A DNA stretch of 9,107 bases from Intestinibacter sp. (GCF_022780145.1 NZ_JALEXO010000035.1:1-9107); one strand, 5' to 3'; shown: positions 1 through 6,083, numbered from the stretch's first letter. Numbers and translations are program-made. The notes: generated from the sequence alone by a model not told the origin.

Positions 1-510
1 AAGTCCAGCTAATTTAGCTAAAACATATGGTCCATTGTTCAAAAGCTTTGCACCATTTTCTCTAAATCCATCTACATTTTTTAAGAACCAACGCGCAAAT
101 AAAGGTGGGTAAAAAGAATCAACATAAGCATTTCCACTTTCAGTCGCCCAGATATCCTCGACATTTTCGTTCAACCATTTTGCATCTTCCTTAGTTCTTG
201 AATCTAGATAATTTATATAAGGTGTAATAGGGTTTAAATCCTCGTCAACTCCAACAATTCCGCAGATAACACCATCACCGCAGATAGCTCTGATATCTTT
301 AGGGTCTATACCACTAGTTTCAACACAGTATTTTATACCTTCTATTACCCCTGATAAATAATCGTTTACATCCATTTCAAGCCATTCAGGTTTTGGACAT
401 TTCAAATTTGTAGCTATCTGAGTTTTAGCCATGCAAACCATATCATCTCTGTATAAAGCAGTCTTAGCACTTTGTGTACCACAATCAAATCCAATATAAT
501 ATTTTGCCAT
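1..510 (-). CDS. FGGY-family carbohydrate kinase, N-terminal part (xylulokinase/ribulokinase-like)
   Basis: This gene runs off the left edge, so only the first 170 codons are present. Members of the family are cytoplasmic and transfer the ATP gamma-phosphate to a sugar or polyol such as xylulose, ribulose, ribitol or glycerol. Visible features are the N-terminal phosphate-binding motif FDCGTQSAK (about residues 8-16), EWLEMD (42-47), which fits the family's sugar-proximal W-x-E-x-D segment, and YLDSR (101-105), matching the D-x-R stretch. The catalytic Asp and the second ATPase half lie outside the window, so the substrate cannot be read. The ATG at 510-508 has GGAGG at 523-519 nine bases upstream. 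It is the first gene downstream of an FMN riboswitch and terminator on the same strand, which is unusual for this family. Family call is confident; substrate unknown. Confidence 0.87.
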   Translation of the reverse strand, partial: MAKYYIGFDCGTQSAKTALYRDDMVCMAKTQIATNLKCPKPEWLEMDVNDYLSGVIEGIKYCVETSGIDPKDIRAICGDGVICGIVGVDEDLNPITPYINYLDSRTKEDAKWLNENVEDIWATESGNAYVDSFYPPLFARWFLKNVDGFRENGAKLLNNGPYVLAKLAGL

Positions 511-537
511 TTATTATTCCTCCAAATTTTCTACATC

Positions 538-561
538 TTCGGATATAAATTCGGATATAAA
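538..561. repeat. 12-bp perfect tandem duplication
   Basis: The unit TTCGGATATAAA occurs twice head to tail (538-549 and 550-561). It lies in the leader between the riboswitch terminator and the kinase ribosome binding site. It looks like a slippage duplication. I see no known operator in it. Confidence 0.8.
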
Positions 562-581
562 AGTATATATTTTTCTATACT

Positions 582-612
582 AAAAAAGCTCGAAGAAAAA
601 CATCTCCGAGCT
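582..612 (-). terminator. Intrinsic terminator of the FMN riboswitch expression platform
   Basis: On the minus strand AGCTCGGAG (612-604) pairs with CTTCGAGCT (595-587), nine pairs with one G-U, around an 8-nt loop, followed directly by a run of U (587-582). It follows the RFN aptamer by about 28 nt and precedes the sugar kinase start by about 70 nt, so it is placed to stop transcription into the kinase when FMN is bound. Confidence 0.87.
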
Positions 613-640
613 CAATACTATCTAAACCATCATTCATTTT

Positions 641-752
641 CTCTTCTCTCATCCAGACTATACTGTCGGCTTTGGAATTTCACCAAATCAGCTATTAAAA
701 ATAGTTCGCGGGCTATCACCGCCGGTAGGGAATTTCACCCTGCCCCGAAGAC
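641..752 (-). promoter_or_regulatory. FMN riboswitch (RFN element), minus strand
   Basis: Read on the minus strand, this stretch carries the conserved RFN blocks in order: CTTCGGGGCAGGGTG (750-736), the AAATTCCC..ACCGGCGGTGATAGCCCGCGA region (735-706, with the usual variable hairpin after it), GCTGATTTGGTGAAATTCC (692-674), then GCCGACAGTATAGTCTGGATG (670-650) and GAGAAGA. The closing helix P1 pairs 751-747 (TCTTC) with 646-642 (GAAGA). FMN binding stabilises P1. In Firmicutes this normally favours a downstream terminator, and one is present at 612-582. The element has its own promoter and the only same-strand gene downstream is the FGGY kinase. Most of the 372-nt gene-free stretch 511-882 is taken up by this leader. 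The plus-strand open frame over it has no ribosome binding site and is not a gene. Confidence 0.95.
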
Positions 753-773
753 ATATATTATATTTATAGTTTT

Positions 774-802
774 ATAGTAGTCTTATTGTAAAAATATGTC
801 AA
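774..802 (-). promoter_or_regulatory. Sigma-A-type promoter of the FMN riboswitch transcript
   Basis: On the minus strand a perfect -35 TTGACA (802-797) is followed after exactly 17 bp by TACTAT (779-774, four of six to TATAAT). Transcription would begin near 767, about 15 nt before the aptamer P1 strand, a normal layout for a riboswitch leader. Confidence 0.8.
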
Positions 803-825
803 CAAAATATAGATTTTTCCTTATT

Positions 826-854
826 TTATGGCAAAATATTATAAAAGATATAAT
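826..854 (+). promoter_or_regulatory. Probable promoter of the CDP-alcohol phosphatidyltransferase gene
   Basis: A perfect TATAAT (849-854) lies 28 bp before the gene. The -35 at 17-bp spacing (TTATGG, 826-831) is weak. The promoter is divergent from that of the riboswitch. Confidence 0.5.
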
Positions 855-882
855 AAATTTGAACTTTGGAGGATTGTAAATA

Positions 883-1410
883 ATGAAATATATACCTAAC
901 GTTTTATCTTTTTCAAGAATAATTCTATCTATTGTACTTTTTTATTTAAATCCGGAAAAATTACCTTTTATTTTAATATACATAATATGTGGTATTACTG
1001 ATGTGTTAGATGGCTTCATCGCCCGTAAAATAAACGCTACTAGTGAATTCGGTGCTAAACTCGATAGTGTTGCAGATGTGATTATTATCTCAGTTATTTT
1101 ATTTAAGTTTATACCTATTTTGAAGTTGAATTTTTATATGATGATATGGATTATTATAATTGCTCTAATTAAGGTTTCTTCTATAATCGTGATTTTTATT
1201 AGATTTAAGCAGTTTGGAATGATTCATACTTATTTGAATAAACTAACTGGGTTGTTGATTTTTATTTATCCGATTTCAAATTATTTTATTTCATGTAAAT
1301 TTTATCTGTATTTAGTTTTTATAATTGCTACAATTACTGCATTAGAAGAAATTTTGATTTGCTCAACTATTGCATCGCTTGATTTAGATAAAAAATCTTA
1401 TTTTAAATAA
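883..1410 (+). CDS. CDP-alcohol phosphatidyltransferase family membrane protein
   Basis: This integral membrane enzyme of 175 residues should exchange the CMP of a CDP-alcohol (usually CDP-diacylglycerol) for a second alcohol in phospholipid synthesis. The full family signature D-x2-D-G-x2-A-R-x8-G-x3-D-x3-D is intact at residues 40-65 (D40, D43, G44, A47, R48, G57, D61, D65), and these residues bind metal and CDP. About four to five further hydrophobic stretches surround it. The size fits PgsA-like or PssA-like proteins, but the acceptor alcohol cannot be read from the sequence. The start ATG has GGAGG at 868-872. It is a single-gene unit, with a promoter upstream and a strong hairpin (1421-1456) just after the stop, and it has no lipid-synthesis neighbours. 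It could be a second, specialised copy of a phosphatidyltransferase. Confidence 0.88.
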   Translation: MKYIPNVLSFSRIILSIVLFYLNPEKLPFILIYIICGITDVLDGFIARKINATSEFGAKLDSVADVIIISVILFKFIPILKLNFYMMIWIIIIALIKVSSIIVIFIRFKQFGMIHTYLNKLTGLLIFIYPISNYFISCKFYLYLVFIIATITALEEILICSTIASLDLDKKSYFK

Positions 1411-1420
1411 ACACAGATTA

Positions 1421-1456
1421 TTCTGCTCGTATTTTAATCAAGAAATACGAGCAGAA
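1421..1456. terminator. Hairpin between convergent genes, likely bidirectional terminator
   Basis: TTCTGCTCGTATTT (1421-1434) pairs perfectly with 1443-1456 (14 bp, 8-nt loop). It lies between the stop of the phosphatidyltransferase (plus) and the end of the ROK kinase (minus). Neither flank has a pure U tract (CTTATATTT on plus, TAATCTGTGTTTATTT on minus), so termination efficiency is uncertain. Confidence 0.7.
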
Positions 1457-1474
1457 CTTATATTTACTTAAAAT

Positions 1475-2419
1475 TTATTTCAATATTGATGCGCCTATTA
1501 TTCCAGCATCATTACCTAAAGTCGCTATTAATATATCTGCAAATTCTTCATCCTTATAAGTAATATGTTCTCTGACCATTTCCTTTAACCCGTCTAGTAT
1601 TATATCTGATGATTTTGATAATCCTCCACCAATTGCAACTACTTCAGGATCTAAAGTATTTACTATATTTGCTATTCCTATAGCTAAATATTTTTTAAAT
1701 CTTGCTATGACCTCTTTTGCTATTTGGTCATCTTGTCTATATGCATCAAAAACTATTTTAGCATCTATTTTAGAAATATCTCCTTTACACATATCAAGTA
1801 TCGCACTTGTTGGAGCATTTTCTTCTGATAAAAGCTTTTGTGCGTATTTTATTATCGCTGTTGCTGAACAGAAGGTTTCAAAGCATCCATTATTGCCACA
1901 GTTACAATCATAGAAATTTTCCCCTATAATCATATGACCTATTTCAGAGCCTACTCCATGTGCTCCACTGAAAGGTCTTCCGTTGATAACAATTCCGCCA
2001 CCTACTCCTGTTCCTAGAGTTATAAGAACTGATGAGCTACTGTTTTTAGCGCTTCCAAATCTACTCTCTGCTAAACCTGCTACAGTTGCATCATTTTCTG
2101 CTAAAATATCAAATTCAGGAAAAGTATTCTTTAGTGAATTTATAAAATCTACCTTTTTCCAATTTAAATTTACGCAGTTTGCCTTTCCATTTTTGTCAAT
2201 GTAACCAGGTAGACCGAAGCCTATAGATCCAATTTGTGAAGCATCTATTGAATTTTCTTTGATAATTCTTCTGATTACTCCATCTATATCGGAAATAATT
2301 TTGTCAAATCCACCTTTTACATCTGTACTACATTGGTCTCTGTAGACTATTTTTCCTTCACAATCTACAACTCCTATTTTTATTCCTGTTCCGCCGATGT
2401 CAACTCCTATATTATACAT
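1475..2419 (-). CDS. ROK-family sugar kinase (glucokinase-like)
   Basis: This 314-residue cytoplasmic kinase should phosphorylate glucose or a related hexose at the expense of ATP. It has the N-terminal phosphate loop DIGGTGIKIG (residues 7-16), the catalytic segment ENDA with D110 as probable base, the GTGVGGG loop (136-142), and the ROK zinc site formed by H162 in EIGHM together with C172, C174 and C179 in CNCGNNGC. All key residues are present and the length is normal. The ATG at 2419-2417 has AAGGGGG at 2433-2427. It lies 49 nt downstream of the molybdopterin oxidoreductase on the same strand with no terminator visible between them, so read-through is likely, although the two functions are not obviously linked. 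Glucokinase is the best guess; N-acetylmannosamine or fructose kinases share these motifs. Confidence 0.93.
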   Translation of the reverse strand: MYNIGVDIGGTGIKIGVVDCEGKIVYRDQCSTDVKGGFDKIISDIDGVIRRIIKENSIDASQIGSIGFGLPGYIDKNGKANCVNLNWKKVDFINSLKNTFPEFDILAENDATVAGLAESRFGSAKNSSSSVLITLGTGVGGGIVINGRPFSGAHGVGSEIGHMIIGENFYDCNCGNNGCFETFCSATAIIKYAQKLLSEENAPTSAILDMCKGDISKIDAKIVFDAYRQDDQIAKEVIARFKKYLAIGIANIVNTLDPEVVAIGGGLSKSSDIILDGLKEMVREHITYKDEEFADILIATLGNDAGIIGASILK

Positions 2420-2468
2420 GTATATGCCCCCTTGTTCTTATTTAATAATTTCTATTTTAAATTTTATA

Positions 2469-4484
2469 CTATTTCATATATTTTTTACACTTTTTTATAT
2501 CTACTGTGTTTGAATTTAATGTAGTTGCCTCACCTATATCAGATAATCTGTCATCGTGTAATGCGTTGACTAATCTTCCATTTATAGAAAAATCCATATC
2601 GTAAACACCCTCTGCTACTACAGCACCTTGAGCTACAGTATCTGTAACCTCTGCTACGAATCCCACTTCTCCTAAATCATTGAAGCAAATTATTTCATCA
2701 CCATCTTCTATGTTTCTAGATTTTGCATCTTTAGGATTGACCTTTAATGCGACTTTTCCTCTCTTTTCTACGATGTCCTTTCTCTCTAGGAAAATAGAAT
2801 TTAAAGTTTCACAACTTGGAACAGCAACTAAATTCAATGGATAATCTTGTGATGAGTTTTCTATATATCTAGGTATCTTTTCTTCCATTTCATCATTTGT
2901 AATTTGTATCTTTCCTGATTTAGTTTTGATGTCCATGTGATTTGCAAATGGCGTTGAAATAGCACCACCTTGTTTTAAAACAGCTTTATCCTCCTCAGAT
3001 ATAGTCTTCACATCCTTCAAGGATTTTTCAAGTAATTCCTCAAAAATTTCTTCCTCTGTTTTATCGAAATAATCATCTTGATATCCCATAGATTTTGCCA
3101 ATAATCTAAACATATCCCAGTCACTTTTGCATTCTCCCGGTGGATTTATTATTTTTTTAGCAGTCGCCAAAGTACAGTATCCGTAAGATGTATAGACATC
3201 TGTTTGCTCTACAGAAAAAGTTGCAGGAAGTACGATATCCGCGTATTTTGCTGTATCTGTCATAAATCTCTCATGCACTACAGTAAATAAATCCTCTCTC
3301 AAAAGACCTTTTATCATTTTATTTTGGTTACTTATAGAGCATACTGGATTTGATGCGTAGACAAATAGGCTTTTAATTGGATTTATTTCATCGTTTAACG
3401 CTGATGAAACTTGGTTTATATTTACCATTCTCGCCTTATTTGTTCTAAAATCGTTGCGTGCTATTACATTTTTATCTATGTATGATTTAGAAGATGGCGA
3501 TGTACCGCATAATCCACCACCTGGGTATTTTATAGCACCTGTGAATATTGATAATATTGTTATAAGCCTTACTGTCATTCCGCCATTTGTATATCTAGAA
3601 TTTCCGCTACCTAGAATAATTGCTGGCGCTTTTGCCCCTGCGTATTCTCTAGCTAAATTTACGATTGTTTCTTTTGAAATTCCAGTTATTTCTTCTGCCC
3701 ATTCTGGTGTATAGTTAGTTAGAGTTTCTTTAAATTCTTTATATCCTATAGTATTTTCTAATAAAAATTCTTCATCTTGAAGATTTTCCTCTACCATTAC
3801 ATTCATCATCGCAAGCGCCAAAGCTCCGTCAGTTCCCGGTTTTATCAAAACGACTTGGTCACAGTATTTTTCCATCGGTTTTGAATAAACTTCTATTAAA
3901 ACTACTTTTTTACCTTGCTTTCTAGCTTTGATTAATTCTGGCATAGCTTGGATTCGAGTTGCCTTCATGTTGCTTCCCCAAACTATGTAATAATCGCTGT
4001 CCTTAAGCTCTCTAGGATCTAATGCTCCTGTAGTTCCCATTACTGAATTGTATCCTGCTCCTTTTGCAGAAGAGCATAGAGTCTTAACTAATGAACATGC
4101 CCCTATTTTGTTGAACAATGCATCTCCACAGTTTCTCTGTATGACACTCATTACCCCTGAATAGTAAACAGGAAGAATTGCACTTGCACCTTGTTCTTTT
4201 ATAATTCGCTTCCATTTATTGGTTATTTCCTCTACAGCCTCATCCCATGTTATTGGCTTGAATTTTCCTTCTCCCTTTTTTCCGATTCTTTTTAATGGAG
4301 TTAGGATTCTATCCTCTGAGTGAATAGATTTTTCGTATTTTCTCATTTTTTTGCAAATTAGACCATTTGTAGCAGGATGATTTTCGTCTCCTGTCACTTT
4401 AAAGATTTTTTGTCCATCTGTTTCTACTAATAATCCACATGAAGTCGGACAATCATATGGGCATATAGTTTTCTCGACTTGCAT
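2469..4484 (-). CDS. Molybdopterin (bis-MGD) oxidoreductase, DMSO reductase superfamily, YoaE/YyaE-like
   Basis: This 671-residue protein resembles the single-subunit BisC/FdhA-type enzymes. An N-terminal [4Fe-4S] motif is complete: C8, C12, C16 and C44 (C-x3-C-x3-C-x27-C). The molybdopterin domains follow to about residue 550, including VWGSNMKATRIQ and the D-I-V-L-P-A-T segment. The C-terminal molydopterin-binding barrel (about 560-671) carries VNPKDAKSRNIEDGDE and a late LSDIG. C137 in TLCSSAKG aligns by eye with the position of the Mo ligand (Cys or Sec in formate dehydrogenases), so a Cys ligand is likely; S138 or S139 are alternatives. There is no twin-arginine signal, so it should act in the cytoplasm. 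No electron-transfer subunit gene adjoins it. The ATG has AAGGGG at 4500-4495. It has its own promoter with a palindromic operator-like site. The substrate is unknown. Confidence 0.92.
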   Translation of the reverse strand: MQVEKTICPYDCPTSCGLLVETDGQKIFKVTGDENHPATNGLICKKMRKYEKSIHSEDRILTPLKRIGKKGEGKFKPITWDEAVEEITNKWKRIIKEQGASAILPVYYSGVMSVIQRNCGDALFNKIGACSLVKTLCSSAKGAGYNSVMGTTGALDPRELKDSDYYIVWGSNMKATRIQAMPELIKARKQGKKVVLIEVYSKPMEKYCDQVVLIKPGTDGALALAMMNVMVEENLQDEEFLLENTIGYKEFKETLTNYTPEWAEEITGISKETIVNLAREYAGAKAPAIILGSGNSRYTNGGMTVRLITILSIFTGAIKYPGGGLCGTSPSSKSYIDKNVIARNDFRTNKARMVNINQVSSALNDEINPIKSLFVYASNPVCSISNQNKMIKGLLREDLFTVVHERFMTDTAKYADIVLPATFSVEQTDVYTSYGYCTLATAKKIINPPGECKSDWDMFRLLAKSMGYQDDYFDKTEEEIFEELLEKSLKDVKTISEEDKAVLKQGGAISTPFANHMDIKTKSGKIQITNDEMEEKIPRYIENSSQDYPLNLVAVPSCETLNSIFLERKDIVEKRGKVALKVNPKDAKSRNIEDGDEIICFNDLGEVGFVAEVTDTVAQGAVVAEGVYDMDFSINGRLVNALHDDRLSDIGEATTLNSNTVDIKKCKKYMK

Positions 4485-4532
4485 TTACGAACATCCCCTT
4501 TATATTTCAATTTCATAAATTTTTTATTCAAT

Positions 4533-4548
4533 AATCTACTTTTAGATT
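4533..4548. promoter_or_regulatory. Inverted repeat at the transcription start of the molybdopterin oxidoreductase
   Basis: AATCTA (4533-4538) and TAGATT (4543-4548) form a perfect 6-bp dyad around CTTT. It overlaps the end of the -10 box and the expected start site, so it could be a repressor operator or a small 5' hairpin. Confidence 0.35.
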
Positions 4549-4574
4549 TTATCGTTTTTTATATCCTTTTTCAA
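4546..4574 (-). promoter_or_regulatory. Promoter of the molybdopterin oxidoreductase gene
   Basis: On the minus strand TTGAAA (4574-4569, five of six) and TAAAAT (4551-4546, five of six) are 17 bp apart. The start would fall near 4539, giving a leader of about 55 nt. A perfect palindrome directly abuts the -35 box. Confidence 0.72.
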
Positions 4575-4586
4575 TGACATATGTCA
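4575..4586. promoter_or_regulatory. CRP/FNR-like palindromic operator candidate
   Basis: TGACATATGTCA is a perfect 12-bp palindrome. On the minus strand the context TGTGACATATGTCATT resembles the TGTGA-N6-TCACA layout of CRP/FNR/HcpR-type sites. Its centre lies at about -41.5 relative to the predicted start, the classical class II activator position. Confidence 0.5.
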
Positions 4587-4600
4587 CACAACTAAAAAAT

Positions 4601-4641
4601 AAAAAGCCTCGGAAATATCGCAAAATATATCCCAGGCTTTT
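4601..4641 (-). terminator. Intrinsic terminator after the cytochrome gene
   Basis: On the minus strand AAAAGCCT (4641-4634) pairs with AGGCTTTT (4609-4602), and the stem continues imperfectly inward (GGATAT with ATATTTCC). A U-rich tail follows through 4594. It closes the DUF4405 transcript before the molybdopterin oxidoreductase promoter begins. Confidence 0.8.
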
Positions 4642-4679
4642 CCATTCCGTATCTATATTTAATTTTAACATAAGGCAAA

Positions 4680-5108
4680 TCAAGCAAATACCTTCTTTAC
4701 CACACTGCTTATAAATCTCCAATAAAGACCAACGTGCACACCAATTAACACGATTGATAAATACGAAGCTCCTATATGAAGCATTCTCCAAATCGCTATT
4801 TTATCGTAATCTGTCGCCTTCATCATAAATATACCGCTTACTATTATTAAAAGCACCATCGCAAACAAAATTGCACTTATAATATATGATACCTTTGTTC
4901 TAGTTTTTAGATTTTTGTCAAATAATCTTTTGCTTATATTTACTATCCATTTTTTATTTAAAAGCATATGTATTAAGATAAGCACTCCAAATACTAATCC
5001 ACTAATAATATGGAATTTAAAGCTGATTAAATTCTTATCAAAAAATGTCACGAATAATACCAGCATTACTATATCCAGTATAAGTTTAAAAATATTTTTC
5101 TTGTTCAT
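4680..5108 (-). CDS. Small membrane b-type cytochrome, DUF4405 (flavinylation-associated cytochrome) type
   Basis: This 142-residue protein has four hydrophobic helices (about 9-23, 32-50, 72-95 and 109-132). Two helices each carry a pair of histidines exactly 14 residues apart: H33 and H47, then H111 and H125. This is the bis-His arrangement expected for two haems stacked across the membrane. The FHIISGLVFGVLILIHMLLNKKW pattern (H33 to W54) fits the DUF4405 family, members of which are known to accompany flavinylated extracellular electron-transfer proteins. No FMN-binding-domain or ApbE gene lies in the window, so its partner is unknown. The ATG has GGAGG at 5119-5115. It is a single gene with its own terminator, and a Fur-like box lies about 70 bp upstream. 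The alternative is another small cytochrome b561-like subunit. Confidence 0.8.
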   Translation of the reverse strand: MNKKNIFKLILDIVMLVLFVTFFDKNLISFKFHIISGLVFGVLILIHMLLNKKWIVNISKRLFDKNLKTRTKVSYIISAILFAMVLLIIVSGIFMMKATDYDKIAIWRMLHIGASYLSIVLIGVHVGLYWRFISSVVKKVFA

Positions 5109-5177
5109 TCTCTTCCTCCGCTGTCATGTATTTAAATCAATTTTATTGACTTACAAATATAAATAATGTACCATTAA

Positions 5178-5206
5178 TTGATATTGATTTTCATTAACAA
5201 TATTAT
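5178..5206 (+). promoter_or_regulatory. Promoter of the AraC-family regulator gene
   Basis: TTGATA (5178-5183, five of six) and TATTAT (5201-5206, five of six) are 17 bp apart. The Fur-like box lies across the -35 and the spacer. A second isolated TATAAT occurs at 5249-5254 without a convincing -35. Confidence 0.65.
5179..5199. promoter_or_regulatory. Fur-like box
   Basis: Positions 5180-5198 match the 19-bp Fur consensus GATAATGATAATCATTATC at 15 of 19 bases. The site also contains two overlapping 7-1-7 dyads offset by six bases: TGATATT-G-ATTTTCA (12 of 14 to the model) and TGATTTT-C-ATTAACA (11 of 14). It covers the AraC promoter and lies 71 bp from the divergent cytochrome gene, so it could repress either or both under iron sufficiency. 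A PerR or Zur site is a less good fit. Confidence 0.6.
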
Positions 5207-5281
5207 AAAATATATTTGGTTTTTTAATTTAAATATATTCGCATTTTTTATAATATATTTAGTTAATTTTGAGGTGAAAAA

Positions 5282-5992
5282 ATGAATTTTATAATTTCAA
5301 CTATGACAGATTTTTACCAGTGTTGCAGCATAGCTGTCAAGGCTGTTTCTTATGAATTTGAGGAAATATATAAAATCGGATATGATGAATATTTTTATGC
5401 GATATATCCTACAAGTGATATTTATAATTTAATCGACAAATGCGAAAATCATATAGATTACATCTTAAATATACACAATAGTATTTATTATAAAATCTTA
5501 AGTATTGATAAATATAAAGGATTTTTTGTGCTAGGTCCTATATCTACAAATAAGGCTAATGCTCCTATTCCCTATCGTACGTTAGAATGCTTAAATTATT
5601 GCTCTAGCTTTATTTCAAATATTGCAAAAGACAAATTCAATCAAACAATGAACAATAAATCCTTTAACTTGCATATAAAAAAATCCATCGAATATGTTCA
5701 CGATAACTACGATCAAAATATAAGCATTGACGATGTATGTGAATATCTAAATATTAATAAAAGCTATTTCTGTAGTATTTTTAAAGCTACGACTGGATAT
5801 ACTTTTTGCCATTTTTTAAATCATTTTCGCATAGAAAAGAGCAAAAAACTTCTATTAAATATGGATTTGAGCATACTTGATGTGGCTATAGCTGTTGGAT
5901 TTAATAATCAAAATTATTATAGTACTGTTTTTAAAAAATTTACTGGGCAAACACCTTTTTCGTATAGAACTTCCTCCTTATCTAAACCTTAA
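5282..5992 (+). CDS. AraC-family transcriptional regulator
   Basis: This is a 236-residue DNA-binding regulator. The C-terminal AraC/XylS domain starts near residue 131 and has two helix-turn-helix units: ISIDDVCEYLNINKSYFCSIFK (about 147-168) and ILDVAIAVGF..YYSTVFKKFTGQTPFSYR (about 198-229). The second matches the family signature. The N-terminal 110 residues should sense a ligand, but I do not recognise the fold; the FFVLGPIS stretch near residue 81 recurs in several AraC sensors. GAGGTG at 5271-5276 supports the ATG. The promoter overlaps a Fur-like box, so the gene is probably iron-responsive. Its targets could be the adjacent CatA-like gene or the divergent cytochrome gene. No terminator is visible before the CatA-like gene 103 nt downstream. 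Confidence 0.9.
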   Translation: MNFIISTMTDFYQCCSIAVKAVSYEFEEIYKIGYDEYFYAIYPTSDIYNLIDKCENHIDYILNIHNSIYYKILSIDKYKGFFVLGPISTNKANAPIPYRTLECLNYCSSFISNIAKDKFNQTMNNKSFNLHIKKSIEYVHDNYDQNISIDDVCEYLNINKSYFCSIFKATTGYTFCHFLNHFRIEKSKKLLLNMDLSILDVAIAVGFNNQNYYSTVFKKFTGQTPFSYRTSSLSKP

Positions 5993-6041
5993 AAATTGCC
6001 TTATACAGATTGATTTGATACACTAATATTAAGAAGTAATT

Positions 6042-6056
6042 TAGTAAAATTTACTA
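6042..6056. promoter_or_regulatory. 15-bp palindrome upstream of the CatA-like gene
   Basis: TAGTAAAATTTACTA consists of two perfect 7-bp arms around one base. It lies 40 bp upstream of the GTG start, just before a possible -10 (TATTAT 6066-6071). It could be an operator. I find no good -35 at normal spacing, so the promoter itself is not resolved. Confidence 0.4.
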
Positions 6057-6083
6057 TTTATGTTGTATTATAAATTAAAATTC

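Noticed and set aside
472..777. Plus-strand open frame of 101 codons
   Set aside because: It is the antisense of the FMN riboswitch, terminator and kinase start, with no ribosome binding site and no family resemblance.
3454..3714. Plus-strand frame inside the molybdopterin oxidoreductase
   Set aside because: Shadow of a strongly conserved gene on the opposite strand; the same applies to 1707-1913, 1983-2204 and 2333-2524.
4549..4600. TGACATATGTCA as part of a terminator or attachment site
   Set aside because: It has no U tract or loop and no integrase nearby; its position against the -35 box fits an operator better.
4549..4791. Minus-strand 80-codon frame downstream of and overlapping the cytochrome gene
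   Set aside because: It overlaps the cytochrome 3' end out of frame and reads through the terminator and promoter region, with no recognisable domain.
5230..5260. Second AraC promoter using TATAAT at 5249-5254
   Set aside because: The -10 is perfect but no -35 occurs at 16-18 bp, and such hexamers are frequent in this AT-rich spacer.
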